Positions 35,049-43,782 of a stretch of DNA of 64,000 bases are shown piece after piece. A model generated the notes under the pieces. The model searched no databases and was not told where the DNA came from. It was given only the letters and a program-made list of their open reading frames with translations. The stretch is from positions 1 through 64,000 of the forward strand of contig JAYODW010000013.1 in assembly GCA_038116745.1 (NCBI GenBank). Reading direction: 5' to 3'. The stretch's first letter is position 1; every line of letters begins with the position of its first letter. The translations under genes and the position numbers were made by a program. The DNA comes from JAYODW01 sp038116745 (GTDB lineage: Bacteria > Pseudomonadota > Gammaproteobacteria > Ga0077536).

Positions 35049-36698
35049 TTACATCATGCCGCCCATACCGCCCATGCCGCCCATACCGCCCATGTCGGGC
35101 ATAGAAGGACCGTCGTCATCCTTCGGCGCGTCAGCCACCATGGCTTCCGTGGTCAGGATGAGGGAGGACACAGATGCTGCGTTCTGCAGAGCCGTACGAG
35201 CCACCTTCGCGGGATCCAGGATACCCATGTCGATCATGTCGCCGTACTCCCCGGTCTGCGCGTTGTAACCGAAGTTGCCAGAACCCTCGGCAACCTTGGC
35301 TACGACGACAGATGGCTCGTCGCCGGCATTGGATACGATTTGACGAATCGGCTCTTCGAGTGCGCGAACCAGAATGTTGACGCCCATGCGCTGATCGTCG
35401 TTGTCGGTGGCGGTCTCTCTCGCCTTGGACTGAGCGCGTAGCAGGGCAACGCCACCGCCGGGTACCACACCTTCTTCGACCGCAGCGCGGGTTGAATGCA
35501 GAGCATCTTCGACGCGTGCCTTCTTCTCTTTCATTTCGACTTCAGTCGCGGCGCCCACCTTGATGACGGCAACACCGCCAGCCAGCTTGGCAACACGCTC
35601 CTGCAGTTTTTCGCGATCGTAATCCGAGCTGGTCTCCTCGATCTGCGCACGGATCTGGTTCACGCGGCCTTCGATGCCTTTCTGATCCCCAGCACCATCG
35701 ATGATGGTGGTGTTTTCCTTGCTGATCTGGACTTTTTTGGCGCTGCCGAGATCGTCAAGGCCGGCCTTCTCAAGGCTGAGGCCGACTTCTTCGGAGATAA
35801 CGGTGCCACCGGTCAGGATCGCAATGTCCTCCAGCATGGCTTTACGACGATCGCCGAAACCAGGTGCCTTGACAGCAGCAACCTTGACGATGCCGCGCAT
35901 GTTGTTGACGACCAGGGTGGCCAGCGCTTCGCCTTCGACGTCCTCAGCGACTATCAGCAGGGAGCGGCCGGACTTGGCTACGCCCTCGAGCACCGGCAGC
36001 AGGTCGCGGATGTTGGAGACTTTCTTGTCGTGCAGCAGGATAAGAGGCTCTTCCAGCTCAACCGCCATCGTCTCCTGGTTGTTGATGAAGTAGGGCGACA
36101 GGTAGCCACGGTCGAACTGCATGCCCTCGACGATGTCGAGCTCGTTCTCCAGGCCGGAACCCTCTTCAACAGTGATGACGCCCTCTTTGCCGACCTTGTC
36201 CATGGCCTCAGCGATGATGTCGCCGATGGCCTGGTCGGAGTTCGCGGAAATGGTGCCGACCTGAGAAATCGACTTGCTGTCGGTGCACGGTGTGGAAAGC
36301 GTGGACAGCTCGACCACAGCGTTGGCCACTGCGCGATCGATACCGCGCTTGAGATCCATCGGGTTGACGCCGGCGGCAACCGCCTTCAAACCCTCGCGGA
36401 CAATCGCCTGAGCCAGCACGGTAGCCGTGGTGGTGCCGTCGCCGGCCACGTCAGAAGTCTTAGAAGCGACTTCTTTCACCATCTGCGCGCCCATGTTTTC
36501 GAACTTGTCTTTGAGCTCGATTTCCTTGGCGACGGAGACGCCGTCCTTGGTGACGGTCGGTGCGCCGAAACTCTTCTCGAGGACGACGTTACGTCCCTTC
36601 GGGCCCAGCGTCTGTTTGACGGCGTTGGCCAGGATGTTGACGCCTGCAGCCATGCGGTAGCGAGCGTCGTCAGAAAAACGGACTTCTTTAGCAGTCAT
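35049..36698 (-). CDS. groEL: Chaperonin GroEL
   Basis: A 549-residue 60-kDa chaperonin. It has the standard start (TAKEVRFSDDAR), the ATP-binding GDGTTTATVLAQAI segment, the VVEEGVVPGGGVALLRA stretch and the Gly-Met-rich C-terminal tail (GGMGGMGGMGGMM). It forms the double-ring folding chamber closed by GroES. Second gene of the groES-groEL operon, 42 bases after groES, with an AGGAA-type ribosome site (GGAGGAA) before the ATG. No second copy in the window. Confidence 0.98.
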   Translation of the reverse strand: MTAKEVRFSDDARYRMAAGVNILANAVKQTLGPKGRNVVLEKSFGAPTVTKDGVSVAKEIELKDKFENMGAQMVKEVASKTSDVAGDGTTTATVLAQAIVREGLKAVAAGVNPMDLKRGIDRAVANAVVELSTLSTPCTDSKSISQVGTISANSDQAIGDIIAEAMDKVGKEGVITVEEGSGLENELDIVEGMQFDRGYLSPYFINNQETMAVELEEPLILLHDKKVSNIRDLLPVLEGVAKSGRSLLIVAEDVEGEALATLVVNNMRGIVKVAAVKAPGFGDRRKAMLEDIAILTGGTVISEEVGLSLEKAGLDDLGSAKKVQISKENTTIIDGAGDQKGIEGRVNQIRAQIEETSSDYDREKLQERVAKLAGGVAVIKVGAATEVEMKEKKARVEDALHSTRAAVEEGVVPGGGVALLRAQSKARETATDNDDQRMGVNILVRALEEPIRQIVSNAGDEPSVVVAKVAEGSGNFGYNAQTGEYGDMIDMGILDPAKVARTALQNAASVSSLILTTEAMVADAPKDDDGPSMPDMGGMGGMGGMGGMM

Positions 36699-36740
36699 TG
36701 GAAATATTCCTCCGGAAACCTTAAGTGGTGATGTCGCCGC

Positions 36741-37031
36741 TTACGCGTCGAAAACCGCCATGATGTCGTCTTCGCGCATGACCAGAAGGTCTTCACCGTC
36801 AACTTTGACCTCGGTGCCCGAATATTTGCCGAACAGAATCTTGTCGCCAGCCTTGAGGTCCAGCGGACGCACTTCACCGTTCTCGAGCAGCTTGCCGTTG
36901 CCGACCGCGACGACTTCGCCCTTGACCGGTTTTTCAGCCGCGGAGTCGGGGATGACAATGCCGCCCGGAGAGGTTTTTTCTTCCTCCCAGCGTTTGACGA
37001 TGACACGGTCGTGTAAGGGCCGAATCTTCAT
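36741..37031 (-). CDS. groES: Co-chaperonin GroES
   Basis: A 96-residue 10-kDa co-chaperonin with the family start KIRPLHDRVIVKRWEEE, the mobile loop (KTSPGGIVIPDSA) that docks on GroEL, and the C-terminal LLVMREDDIMAVFDA. AGGAG lies 9 bases before the ATG. Expression is probably controlled by the sigma-70 promoter and CIRCE element upstream. Confidence 0.98.
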   Translation of the reverse strand: MKIRPLHDRVIVKRWEEEKTSPGGIVIPDSAAEKPVKGEVVAVGNGKLLENGEVRPLDLKAGDKILFGKYSGTEVKVDGEDLLVMREDDIMAVFDA

Positions 37032-37089
37032 ATTTGATTACTCCTGAAGTAATTAAATCTTTGATTTTATGGAAATAAAGAGATTGCTA

Positions 37090-37116
37090 TTAGCACTCTC
37101 CAGTGAGTGGTGCTAA
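37090..37116 (-). promoter_or_regulatory. CIRCE operator of groESL
   Basis: TTAGCACTC, nine bases, TGGTGCTAA. The consensus CIRCE is TTAGCACTC-N9-GAGTGCTAA, so the left arm is perfect and the right arm matches 7 of 9. It sits at the transcript start just downstream of the -10 box, the usual place for HrcA repression of heat-shock genes. Confidence 0.87.
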
Positions 37117-37143
37117 ATATAAGGTCGCGCTTTGGAAAGTCAA
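37116..37143 (-). promoter_or_regulatory. Sigma-70 promoter of groESL
   Basis: On the minus strand TTGACT (37138-37143), a 16-base spacer and TATATT (37116-37121). The CIRCE element follows directly. No clear sigma-32 heat-shock promoter was seen, so HrcA may be the main control. Confidence 0.75.
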
Positions 37144-37190
37144 GGGTTCCAAGCTAAATCTGTACCGCTGGCGGTGTCGTCGGATGCCGC

Positions 37191-38924
37191 TCAGGAACGT
37201 CGATGGTTACGCACTCGTAGTTTCTGCGCCTCAGTCCATTGCGCGAACGGAATACGTCTGATGCGTCCGATCTCGGCGTCGTCCGCCCGACTGATGAGGC
37301 GCTCGATAGCAGCTCCGAATTCGGCTTCACGCTGCTCCGCCGACAGCGGCAGTTCGAGGACTGCAAGTTCGTTGATGGTAGCCTCCGCTTCATGCTCACG
37401 GAAGCGCTCGAGCAGTGCGGCGCTGTTGGGTGAGCCGACCCGGGCGGTTTTCCAGACTTCCAGCAGGAGTGCGCAGCTGTCCAGCTCGCGCGCTAGCAGC
37501 TCCGCGGTGTCAGGCGTGAGGGCGGGAGCGAGTGCCGGTGTCTGCACGAGGATACTTATGGCCTGTTCCTCCAGTGACCGCCTCGCAAAGCGTGCAATTC
37601 CTCTGGTAGTTTGCCGCGCAGCAGTTGTACGCCGTCCTTTAAAACCAAGTTGCTGTCGAATGAGGTCCTCGTCCAGGCGCGCCTGCTCTGCCAGCAGACG
37701 GGCACCGACTGCGCGATGCGCTTCATCCGGGATCTGGGTGAGATAGGGGACCGCTTGTGCGACAAGACGCGTTCTGCCCTCTGCCGTACTCGTGTCGATT
37801 TCCGCTCTAAGCTCGCTCAACAGATAGTCGGCGCAGCCGAAGTTCCGTGTTTTGGTAAACAACGCCTTGCTGCCGAATTCACGCACCGCGCTGTCCGGGT
37901 CGTGGCCGTCAGGTAGGAACGCGAAACTGACCTGCCGATCGCCGGCAAGTTCCGGCAGCGAAATTTCGAGTGCTTTCCGCGCGGCGCGGCGTCCGGCGGC
38001 GTCGCCGTCGAAACAGAAGACGACGGCCGGGCATTGCCTGAACAGCAGGTCCAGATGCTGGCGCGTGACCGCGGTCCCGAGTGTTGCGACCGCGTTATGC
38101 AGGCCGTGCTGAGCCAGCGCGATCACATCCATGTAGCCCTCAACCACCAGCAGCCGGGCTGGTGCTCCGTGCTGCAGAGCCTCATGAAGTCCGTAGAGCT
38201 CTCTGCCTTTGTGAAAAACCTCAGTCTCAGGAGAGTTGAGGTACTTTGGTTCGCCGTTGTCTATGACCCGCCCGCCGAAGCCAATTACCTTGCCTCGCCG
38301 GTTATGGATCGGGAGCATCACGCGGTCGCGGAAACGGTCGTAGCAGCCGCCATGGGTGCGACGCGAGATAAGTCCAGCCCGCTCCATCAGACTGTCGTCG
38401 ATCCCGTTTCCGCGCAGATGGTCATACAAATTGGTCCAGCCATCCGGGGCGAATCCCAGATGAAAGGCTTTCGCGGTCTCACCCGTGAGACCGCGATTCT
38501 TAAGATAGTCCACAGCTCTCGCTCGACTCCCGGAGCGTCGCAGCTGCGTTTCGTAGAAAGCGCGCGCGGCCTCCAGCACGGCGTGCAGCTCCTTGTCCCC
38601 GCCTGCGCGTGTTGAGCCGCCGGCTTCCCGTGGGACCTCGAGTCCGACGTTGCTGGCCAGTTCTTCGATGGCCTCCACGAAGTCGAGTCCGCGATGCTGC
38701 ATGAGAAAGCCAATCGCGGAGCCGTGAGCACCACAGCCAAAGCAGTGGTAGAACTGTTTTTCCCGGCTCACCGTGAACGAGGGTGTTTTTTCCCCATGAA
38801 AGGGACACAAAGCCTGAAAGTCCCGCCCGGTCTTGCGCAGGGGCAGATAGGCTTCAATGACATCGACCACATCGACTCTGGCGAGGAGGGTATCGATGAA
38901 CGCTGCAGGGATTCGTCCACTCAT
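37191..38924 (-). CDS. dnaG: DNA primase
   Basis: A 577-residue primase (581 in E. coli). The N-terminal zinc finger is CPFHGEKTPSF...YHCFGCGAHG, the RNA polymerase TOPRIM domain shows VEGYMDVIAL and FCFDGDAAGRRAA, and a C-terminal helicase-binding region follows. It lies downstream of rpsU and yqeY on the same strand, as in the macromolecular-synthesis operon, but the next gene is groES rather than rpoD. Confidence 0.96.
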   Translation of the reverse strand: MSGRIPAAFIDTLLARVDVVDVIEAYLPLRKTGRDFQALCPFHGEKTPSFTVSREKQFYHCFGCGAHGSAIGFLMQHRGLDFVEAIEELASNVGLEVPREAGGSTRAGGDKELHAVLEAARAFYETQLRRSGSRARAVDYLKNRGLTGETAKAFHLGFAPDGWTNLYDHLRGNGIDDSLMERAGLISRRTHGGCYDRFRDRVMLPIHNRRGKVIGFGGRVIDNGEPKYLNSPETEVFHKGRELYGLHEALQHGAPARLLVVEGYMDVIALAQHGLHNAVATLGTAVTRQHLDLLFRQCPAVVFCFDGDAAGRRAARKALEISLPELAGDRQVSFAFLPDGHDPDSAVREFGSKALFTKTRNFGCADYLLSELRAEIDTSTAEGRTRLVAQAVPYLTQIPDEAHRAVGARLLAEQARLDEDLIRQQLGFKGRRTTAARQTTRGIARFARRSLEEQAISILVQTPALAPALTPDTAELLARELDSCALLLEVWKTARVGSPNSAALLERFREHEAEATINELAVLELPLSAEQREAEFGAAIERLISRADDAEIGRIRRIPFAQWTEAQKLRVRNHRRS

Positions 38925-38990
38925 GGAGAGCGCGGCGTTGCGTTAGAAAGGAGCGCCCATCCTACCCGAGGCAGCGAAGAGCGACGTGGG

Positions 38991-39443
38991 TCAGCTTGAT
39001 AGTCGCGCCTTGACCAGAGTGCTGACCCTGGCCATGTCTGCACGACCTTTCAGGTCGCCGTTCAGAACGCCCATGACCTTACCCATGTCGCGCATGCTGG
39101 TGGCGCCTGTTTGTGTGACGGCGGCATCAATGGCTGCTGCTATTTCGTCGTCGGACAGCTGCGCAGGAAGGTATCCGGAGATAAGCTCGAGTTCGAACCG
39201 TTCGCGGCTGGCGAGATCTTCCCGCGCTGCAGCTTCGTACTGGGTAATTGATTCTCGCCGCTGTTTCGCCATCCTGGTCAGCAGATCGACTGCGCGATCA
39301 TCGTCGACTGCCTCACGCTGGTCGACCTCGTGCTGTTTGAACGCGGCTGAAATCAGACGGAGCGCCGCCAGGCGCTCCTTTTCTCCACCCTTCATGGCCG
39401 CTTTGATGTCGGCACTGAGCTGCTCGGGGATTGCGGTACTCAC
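38991..39443 (-). CDS. yqeY: GatB/YqeY-domain protein
   Basis: A 150-residue GatB/YqeY-family protein, the tail-like domain related to the amidotransferase GatB. It begins IPEQLSADIKAAMKGGEKERL, contains ELISGYLPAQLSDDEI, and ends MGKVMGVLNGDLKGRADMARV, all typical. The GTG at 39443 fits the family start; the frame is open further upstream but would add 26 unrelated residues. Located between rpsU and dnaG as in many proteobacteria. Exact role unknown; a tRNA-linked function is often supposed. Confidence 0.88.
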   Translation of the reverse strand: MSTAIPEQLSADIKAAMKGGEKERLAALRLISAAFKQHEVDQREAVDDDRAVDLLTRMAKQRRESITQYEAAAREDLASRERFELELISGYLPAQLSDDEIAAAIDAAVTQTGATSMRDMGKVMGVLNGDLKGRADMARVSTLVKARLSS

Positions 39444-39469
39444 GGTCAAAGGGGGAGCGGGGGAGAGTT

Positions 39470-39685
39470 TCAGTAGAGGCGCTGGCGTCTCAGGGTCTGT
39501 CGCGCAGCTTTCTTCTGCCACCGTTTAACGGCGGCTGCGGCTTTACGCTTTCTGACCTGGGTAGGCTTTTCGTAAAACTCGCGACGGTGAACTTCGGCCA
39601 GCACACCGGCTTTTTCACATGCGCGCTTGAAGCGACGCATGGCGATGTCGAAAGGCTCGTTCTCTCGGATTCGTACGTTGGGCAT
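39470..39685 (-). CDS. rpsU: 30S ribosomal protein S21
   Basis: A 71-residue basic protein that starts MPNVRIRENEPFDIAMRRFKRACEKAG and ends in the Lys/Arg-rich tail of S21. The ATG at 39685 has AAGGAG upstream; the longer frame from 39712 is not needed. First gene of the rpsU-yqeY-dnaG group, divergent from tsaD. Confidence 0.97.
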   Translation of the reverse strand: MPNVRIRENEPFDIAMRRFKRACEKAGVLAEVHRREFYEKPTQVRKRKAAAAVKRWQKKAARQTLRRQRLY

Positions 39686-39789
39686 ATGTCTGGGCACTCC
39701 TTCTGGAGCCATCTGTGCGCAGGAAAACGGCGAATGCTATCTTCAGCGCCCCTGAATGTCGAGCAATATTGAGGCGCGGGATTCCACCG

Positions 39790-40827
39790 ATGAAAGTACT
39801 TGGCATCGAAACTTCCTGTGATGAAACCGGCGTCGCGGTTTTCGACGGCGCCAGGGGCATAGTTGCTGAGAGATTGTTCAGTCAGGCCGCTACGCATGCT
39901 GAGTTTGGCGGCGTTGTGCCGGAGCTCGCCTCCCGGGACCACGTGCGAAAACTCGCGCCGCTGGTCGAGGAAACGCTGAGCGTTGCAGGGCTTGACCGCC
40001 GCGAGCTTGATGCGGTGGCGTACACGGCGGGACCCGGGCTGGCCGGCGCTCTGCTGGTGGGCGCCGGATTCGCGCACGCGTTTGCCTGGGCTCTCGAGAT
40101 TCCGGTGCTGGGGGTGCACCACATGGAGGGACACCTGCTTGCCCCTATGCTGGGTAGCGACAGCGTGGAGATGCCCTTCCTGGCGTTGCTGGTCTCGGGT
40201 GGTCATACCCAGTTTGTCAGCGTGCGAGGACTTGGCGATTACGAAATTATCGGGGAGTCCCTGGACGACGCTGCCGGCGAGGCATTCGACAAGACGGCCA
40301 AGCTGCTAGGCCTCGGATATCCAGGTGGTCCGCAGGTTGAGTGTCTGGCGCAGCAGGGGCGCGCTGAGCGTTTTCGATTGCCGCGCCCTATGACTGACCG
40401 ACCCGGGATCGATTTCAGCTTCAGCGGTCTTAAAACCCGGGTCATGACCCTCATGAGCGAAGTTGATCAATCCGAGCAGACACGGGCTGATGTCGCGCGG
40501 GCGTTCACCGATGCGGTAGTCGATACGTTTGTGATCAAGTGCAGACGCGCCCTGCAGACTACGGGGCTTACGCGCCTCGTTGTGGCGGGCGGGGTCAGCG
40601 CGAATACTGACCTGAGACAGGCGCTGATTGCGCTCGGCGAATCACTGAGCGTGAGCGTCCTCTTCCCGCCGCTTAAGTATGCGACAGACAACGGCGCCAT
40701 GATTGCGTACGCAGGCTATGAACGTTTGCGTCTTGGTGAACGTGATGCGTTCGGTTTTCAGGTGCGCCCGCGATGGCCGATCAGTGAGCTGGCGCCGCCG
40801 CAGGCTGAAGGGGCTGTGGCCGGATGA
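39790..40827 (+). CDS. tsaD: tRNA threonylcarbamoyladenosine synthase subunit TsaD
   Basis: A 345-residue ASKHA-fold protein (337 in E. coli) that transfers threonylcarbamoyl to adenosine 37 of ANN-decoding tRNAs. It starts MKVLGIETSCDETGVAVFDG, with the metal-binding HHMEGHLLAP motif and the nucleotide segments LLVSGGHTQFV and VAGGVSANTDLR. The ATG at 39790 is preferred over the upstream start at 39715. Divergent from rpsU, a classic arrangement. Confidence 0.96.
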   Translation: MKVLGIETSCDETGVAVFDGARGIVAERLFSQAATHAEFGGVVPELASRDHVRKLAPLVEETLSVAGLDRRELDAVAYTAGPGLAGALLVGAGFAHAFAWALEIPVLGVHHMEGHLLAPMLGSDSVEMPFLALLVSGGHTQFVSVRGLGDYEIIGESLDDAAGEAFDKTAKLLGLGYPGGPQVECLAQQGRAERFRLPRPMTDRPGIDFSFSGLKTRVMTLMSEVDQSEQTRADVARAFTDAVVDTFVIKCRRALQTTGLTRLVVAGGVSANTDLRQALIALGESLSVSVLFPPLKYATDNGAMIAYAGYERLRLGERDAFGFQVRPRWPISELAPPQAEGAVAG

Positions 40828-40844
40828 CAGGATTCTAGGCCGCG

Positions 40845-41450
40845 TCAGCTTGGGGTGCTGCTGTTCTGTCCGATGCGGCCTTCTGTCCCTTGCAGCAGGT
40901 TGCTGATGTTCTGGCGATGGCGCCAGAAGATGAGGCCGACGAAAACGACAAAAACAGCGCTGATTGCGGTCGCATAGCCTAATGTCCAGGTGACGGCTGG
41001 AACGCAGGCTGTTGCGACAAGAGCTGCGAGGGAGGAGAAGCGCGTCACGAGGGCGACAGTCAGCCAGGTGACGATAAACAGCATGCCGAGACGCCAGTCA
41101 AACGCGAGTGTCACGCCGATAAAGGTTGCCACGCCTTTGCCACCCTGAAATCGATAGAACGCCGGGTAGAGATGGCCGAGAAACGCGGCGAGTCCACAAA
41201 GTGCCGCGAGCAGTGGCGTCATGCCCAGCGTATGAGCGCTGAGAACCGGCACAACACCCTTAGCAGCATCCCCCAGCAAGGTCAGGAGTGCGGCCAGTTT
41301 CCCTGCAACGCGCAGCACGTTGGTTGTTCCCGGGTTGCCAGAACCGACTGTTCTAGGGTCGGGCGCGCCGAATACTCGGCAGACCACAATCGCACTTGCG
41401 ATGGACCCCAGCAGATAAGCGGCGATGACCATCGCAATGTATGTTGTCAT
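40845..41450 (-). CDS. plsY: Glycerol-3-phosphate acyltransferase PlsY
   Basis: A 201-residue membrane protein with about five helices that acylates glycerol-3-phosphate with acyl-phosphate, the first step of phospholipid synthesis. Motifs: LGSIASAIVVCRVFG near the start, VGSGNPGTTNVLRVAGK, and FQGGKGVATFIGV. I use the ATG at 41450 because the first helix begins there. Convergent with tsaD; divergent from folB. This tsaD-plsY-folB order is common in Gammaproteobacteria. Confidence 0.94.
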   Translation of the reverse strand: MTTYIAMVIAAYLLGSIASAIVVCRVFGAPDPRTVGSGNPGTTNVLRVAGKLAALLTLLGDAAKGVVPVLSAHTLGMTPLLAALCGLAAFLGHLYPAFYRFQGGKGVATFIGVTLAFDWRLGMLFIVTWLTVALVTRFSSLAALVATACVPAVTWTLGYATAISAVFVVFVGLIFWRHRQNISNLLQGTEGRIGQNSSTPS

Positions 41451-41539
41451 GGCCGCATTCCATCCCAATCGGATGCGCCAAGCAAGCTGGTTCAAGTTTG
41501 CTAACATCGCGGCTCGCTGGCCGTCTTGACCCTACCCTG

Positions 41540-41896
41540 ATGGACATTGTTTTCCTCGACGAACTACGCGTAGACACGGTTATCGGCGTGTGGGAGTGGG
41601 AGCGGCGTGTCACCCAGACACTCCTTCTCGACCTGGAACTGGGCACCGATATGCATTGTGCCGGTCGCTCGGACGATCTCCGCGATACCGTTGACTATCA
41701 GGCTGTTCGTGATCGCATCGTGGAGGTTACAAGGGAGAGCCGTTTTGAGCTTATCGAGGCCCTCGGCGAGCGTTTGACGTCGATGCTCCTGGAGGATTTC
41801 GCTGTCGCGTGGGTCCGCCTGCGGATCCGGAAACTCGGCGTGCTGAGAGACGTTCAGGCGGTCGGCATCATAATTGAACGTGGACGCCGCGAGTGA
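41540..41896 (+). CDS. folB: Dihydroneopterin aldolase
   Basis: A 118-residue folate enzyme that cleaves 7,8-dihydroneopterin. It begins MDIVFLDELRVDTVIGVWEWERRVTQ, with the family glutamate in VIGVWEWE, and DTVDYQAVRDRI and FELIEALGERL follow. The ATG at 41540 is the family start; no strong Shine-Dalgarno sequence is seen. It overlaps folK by four bases. Confidence 0.93.
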   Translation: MDIVFLDELRVDTVIGVWEWERRVTQTLLLDLELGTDMHCAGRSDDLRDTVDYQAVRDRIVEVTRESRFELIEALGERLTSMLLEDFAVAWVRLRIRKLGVLRDVQAVGIIIERGRRE

Positions 41897-42387
41897 CCAG
41901 GGCCGTGCGCCTCGCCTGTGTCGGGGTTGGCAGCAACCAGAATCCAGCACTGAGGATCCCCGAAGCGCTCGCGCGGCTACGCGCGCTTTACGGCCCGTTA
42001 GCCGAATCCGTCATCTACGAAAGTGCCCCACTCCATGGAGCGCCGGGGCCGTCGTATCGCAACCTGGTTGTCAGCTTTCAGACAGTGCTCGCATGGGCTG
42101 AGTTGAAACAAGCGCTGAGAGAGATTGAGGACAGCTGTGGAAGGCAGCGCCCGATGGCGCCAGGAGGGGCGGTCGCTCTGGACCTCGATTTACTGTTGCT
42201 TAGTGGCGCAACCGGCAGCGTCGAGCACGATCTGCCCCTGGAGCGTTTGCGTCGTGAAAGTTTTGTTTTGAAGCCCCTGGCTGAACTGATGCCGGATTGG
42301 CGGCATCCCGAGACAGAATGTTCGCTGACTGAACTGTGGCAGCGAGTTGCGGCGGAGGCAGTGGCGCTTGTACCCGTCTCAACCTGA
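41893..42387 (+). CDS. folK: 6-Hydroxymethyl-dihydropterin pyrophosphokinase
   Basis: A 164-residue HPPK that transfers pyrophosphate from ATP to the pterin. Motifs: VGVGSNQNP at the start, IYESAPLHGAPGPSYRNLVV, and ALDLDLLLLSG where the magnesium-binding aspartates lie. In the usual RPWGPRxLDLDIL-type segment the first part reads RPMAPGGAVALDLDLL, a modest divergence. GTG start overlapping the folB stop. Works in the folate pathway with FolB and perhaps the FolM-like reductase nearby. Confidence 0.9.
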   Translation: MTRAVRLACVGVGSNQNPALRIPEALARLRALYGPLAESVIYESAPLHGAPGPSYRNLVVSFQTVLAWAELKQALREIEDSCGRQRPMAPGGAVALDLDLLLLSGATGSVEHDLPLERLRRESFVLKPLAELMPDWRHPETECSLTELWQRVAAEAVALVPVST

Positions 42388-42457
42388 GCCATCCTCGCTG
42401 GCAACGTGGTTCACTGCAACAAAGGACGATTAGGGGCCGGTTTTTTAAGGATTACCG

Positions 42458-42979
42458 ATGGTCAGATTTCAGATCATGCGCAAACAGAGTCCGACTGAGG
42501 CCGTCGCGCAGCAGGAATTTTTCCCTCTCTCCCGCCGCGCGTCGCGGGCAGGTCGAGTACTTTTTCTGCTCTGCCTGGCCTTACTCGTGGCCTGCGGCAA
42601 CGTATCCACAATGGGGAAGAAAGGCCGAGGCAACGCCTTTGTCGAGACTGTTGAGGGATACGGGAAAATGCTTCGCTGGGGCTATTACGATGAGGCTGTA
42701 GGCCTGCTGCGGAACCAGGACGGGTCGGCCGTGGATTCGGACCCGGAGCGGGTCGCGCGCTACCGGATCTCGTCCTACGACATCAAGTCTCAGCTGTTGT
42801 CTGACACTGGATCTGAGGGTCGGGTGATCGTTCGGATTGAATACTACGATATCGACTCTGGTGTTTTGCGGACGCTCGACGATGCGCAGAGCTGGTGGTT
42901 TGATCAGGAAAGTCGGCGTTGGTTTCTCGCATCGCCGCTGCCGAACTTCGGTGCTAGAAAGAAATCGGCTGAAAACTGA
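42458..42979 (+). CDS. Putative lipoprotein, unknown function
   Basis: A 173-residue protein (167 if it starts at the ATG at 42476). The hydrophobic stretch VLFLLCLALLVAC ends in a lipobox with Cys46, so it should be a lipoprotein with an unusually long N-terminal region. The mature part of about 125 residues is mixed alpha/beta, with segments such as VETVEGYGKMLRWGYYDEAV and RVIVRIEYYDIDSG. I do not recognise a named family, though similar small envelope lipoproteins exist in this group. Convergent with the FolM-like gene. Confidence 0.72.
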   Translation: MVRFQIMRKQSPTEAVAQQEFFPLSRRASRAGRVLFLLCLALLVACGNVSTMGKKGRGNAFVETVEGYGKMLRWGYYDEAVGLLRNQDGSAVDSDPERVARYRISSYDIKSQLLSDTGSEGRVIVRIEYYDIDSGVLRTLDDAQSWWFDQESRRWFLASPLPNFGARKKSAEN

Positions 42980-42986
42980 ACGCTGT

Positions 42987-43781
42987 TTACATATTCAGCG
43001 AGCGCCCGCCGTCGACGTTGATGATCTGACCGGTCACGTAACGAGCCGCGCACAGATACTCGACCGCCTGCGCGATGTCCTCAGGGTCCCCGCAACGTTT
43101 CAGCGGTGTTGACCTGAGGGCCGAGCGGCGCAGCTTATCCGGCTCGGCGTCTGCCCACAGAATGGCACCTGGCGATACGCCGTTCACGCGCACGGCCGGC
43201 GCGAGCTCCAGCGCGAGGGAGCGCGTCAGTGACGCCAGCGCGGACTTGGAGGCGCAGTAGACGGCGTAATCCTGCCGTGGCCGATCGTGGTGGATATCGA
43301 GCAGGTTGATGATCACGCCTTCAGAGGCGCTGAGCATGGGTGCGCCTGCCAGTGAGAGGAAATAAGGCAGGCGGCTGTTGATTGCGTGCATCGCGTCCCA
43401 CAGCGCTGTGTCTGGAGACGCCAGAGGTGTCTCCTCAAAGATAGAAGCGTTATTGATCAGCGCATCCAGTCGCGACGAGCGGCGGGTAAATTTGCGCAGC
43501 AGCATGTCGTGTGCTCGCGGCCGGCTCAGGTCCTGCTGGATAATGAAGCTGGAGTCGGGGCGAACTCTGTTCAGCTCGTGGCAGAGGTCTGCTGCGACTT
43601 CAGCAGAGCTGTGGTAGTGGATCGCGAGGTCGTAGCCCAGACTATGGAGACGGCGGCTGATGGCCGCGCCGACCCTTTTTGCCGCCCCTGTGACCAGGGC
43701 AACCGGGCGGTCGGCGCTGCGGCAGTTTATGGAACGTGGGGCAGCCAAAGCTAAGAATTTCGAAGGCGCGGGCGACGTCAC
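42987..43781 (-). CDS. Short-chain dehydrogenase, pteridine-reductase (FolM) type
   Basis: A protein of up to 264 residues. It has the TGAAKRVGAAISRRLHSLGY cofactor motif, the NNAS segment (LINNASIF) and the catalytic YCASK. The form ALVTGAAKRVG is typical of pteridine reductases and FolM, and the folB-folK genes are close by, which supports a dihydrofolate or pterin reductase. The start is uncertain: a GTG at 43781 abuts the divergent midA start, while a TTG at 43748 would shorten it by 11 residues. Confidence 0.8.
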   Translation of the reverse strand: MTSPAPSKFLALAAPRSINCRSADRPVALVTGAAKRVGAAISRRLHSLGYDLAIHYHSSAEVAADLCHELNRVRPDSSFIIQQDLSRPRAHDMLLRKFTRRSSRLDALINNASIFEETPLASPDTALWDAMHAINSRLPYFLSLAGAPMLSASEGVIINLLDIHHDRPRQDYAVYCASKSALASLTRSLALELAPAVRVNGVSPGAILWADAEPDKLRRSALRSTPLKRCGDPEDIAQAVEYLCAARYVTGQIINVDGGRSLNM

Positions 43782-43782
43782 T

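Noticed and set aside
35049..35095. Short tandem Gly-Gly-Met coding repeats
   Set aside because: This is the normal C-terminal tail of GroEL, not a repeat element.
35496..36731. A 411-codon open frame on the plus strand
   Set aside because: It lies wholly antisense to groEL, a certain gene. It shows no domain, and long antisense frames are common in GC-rich DNA.
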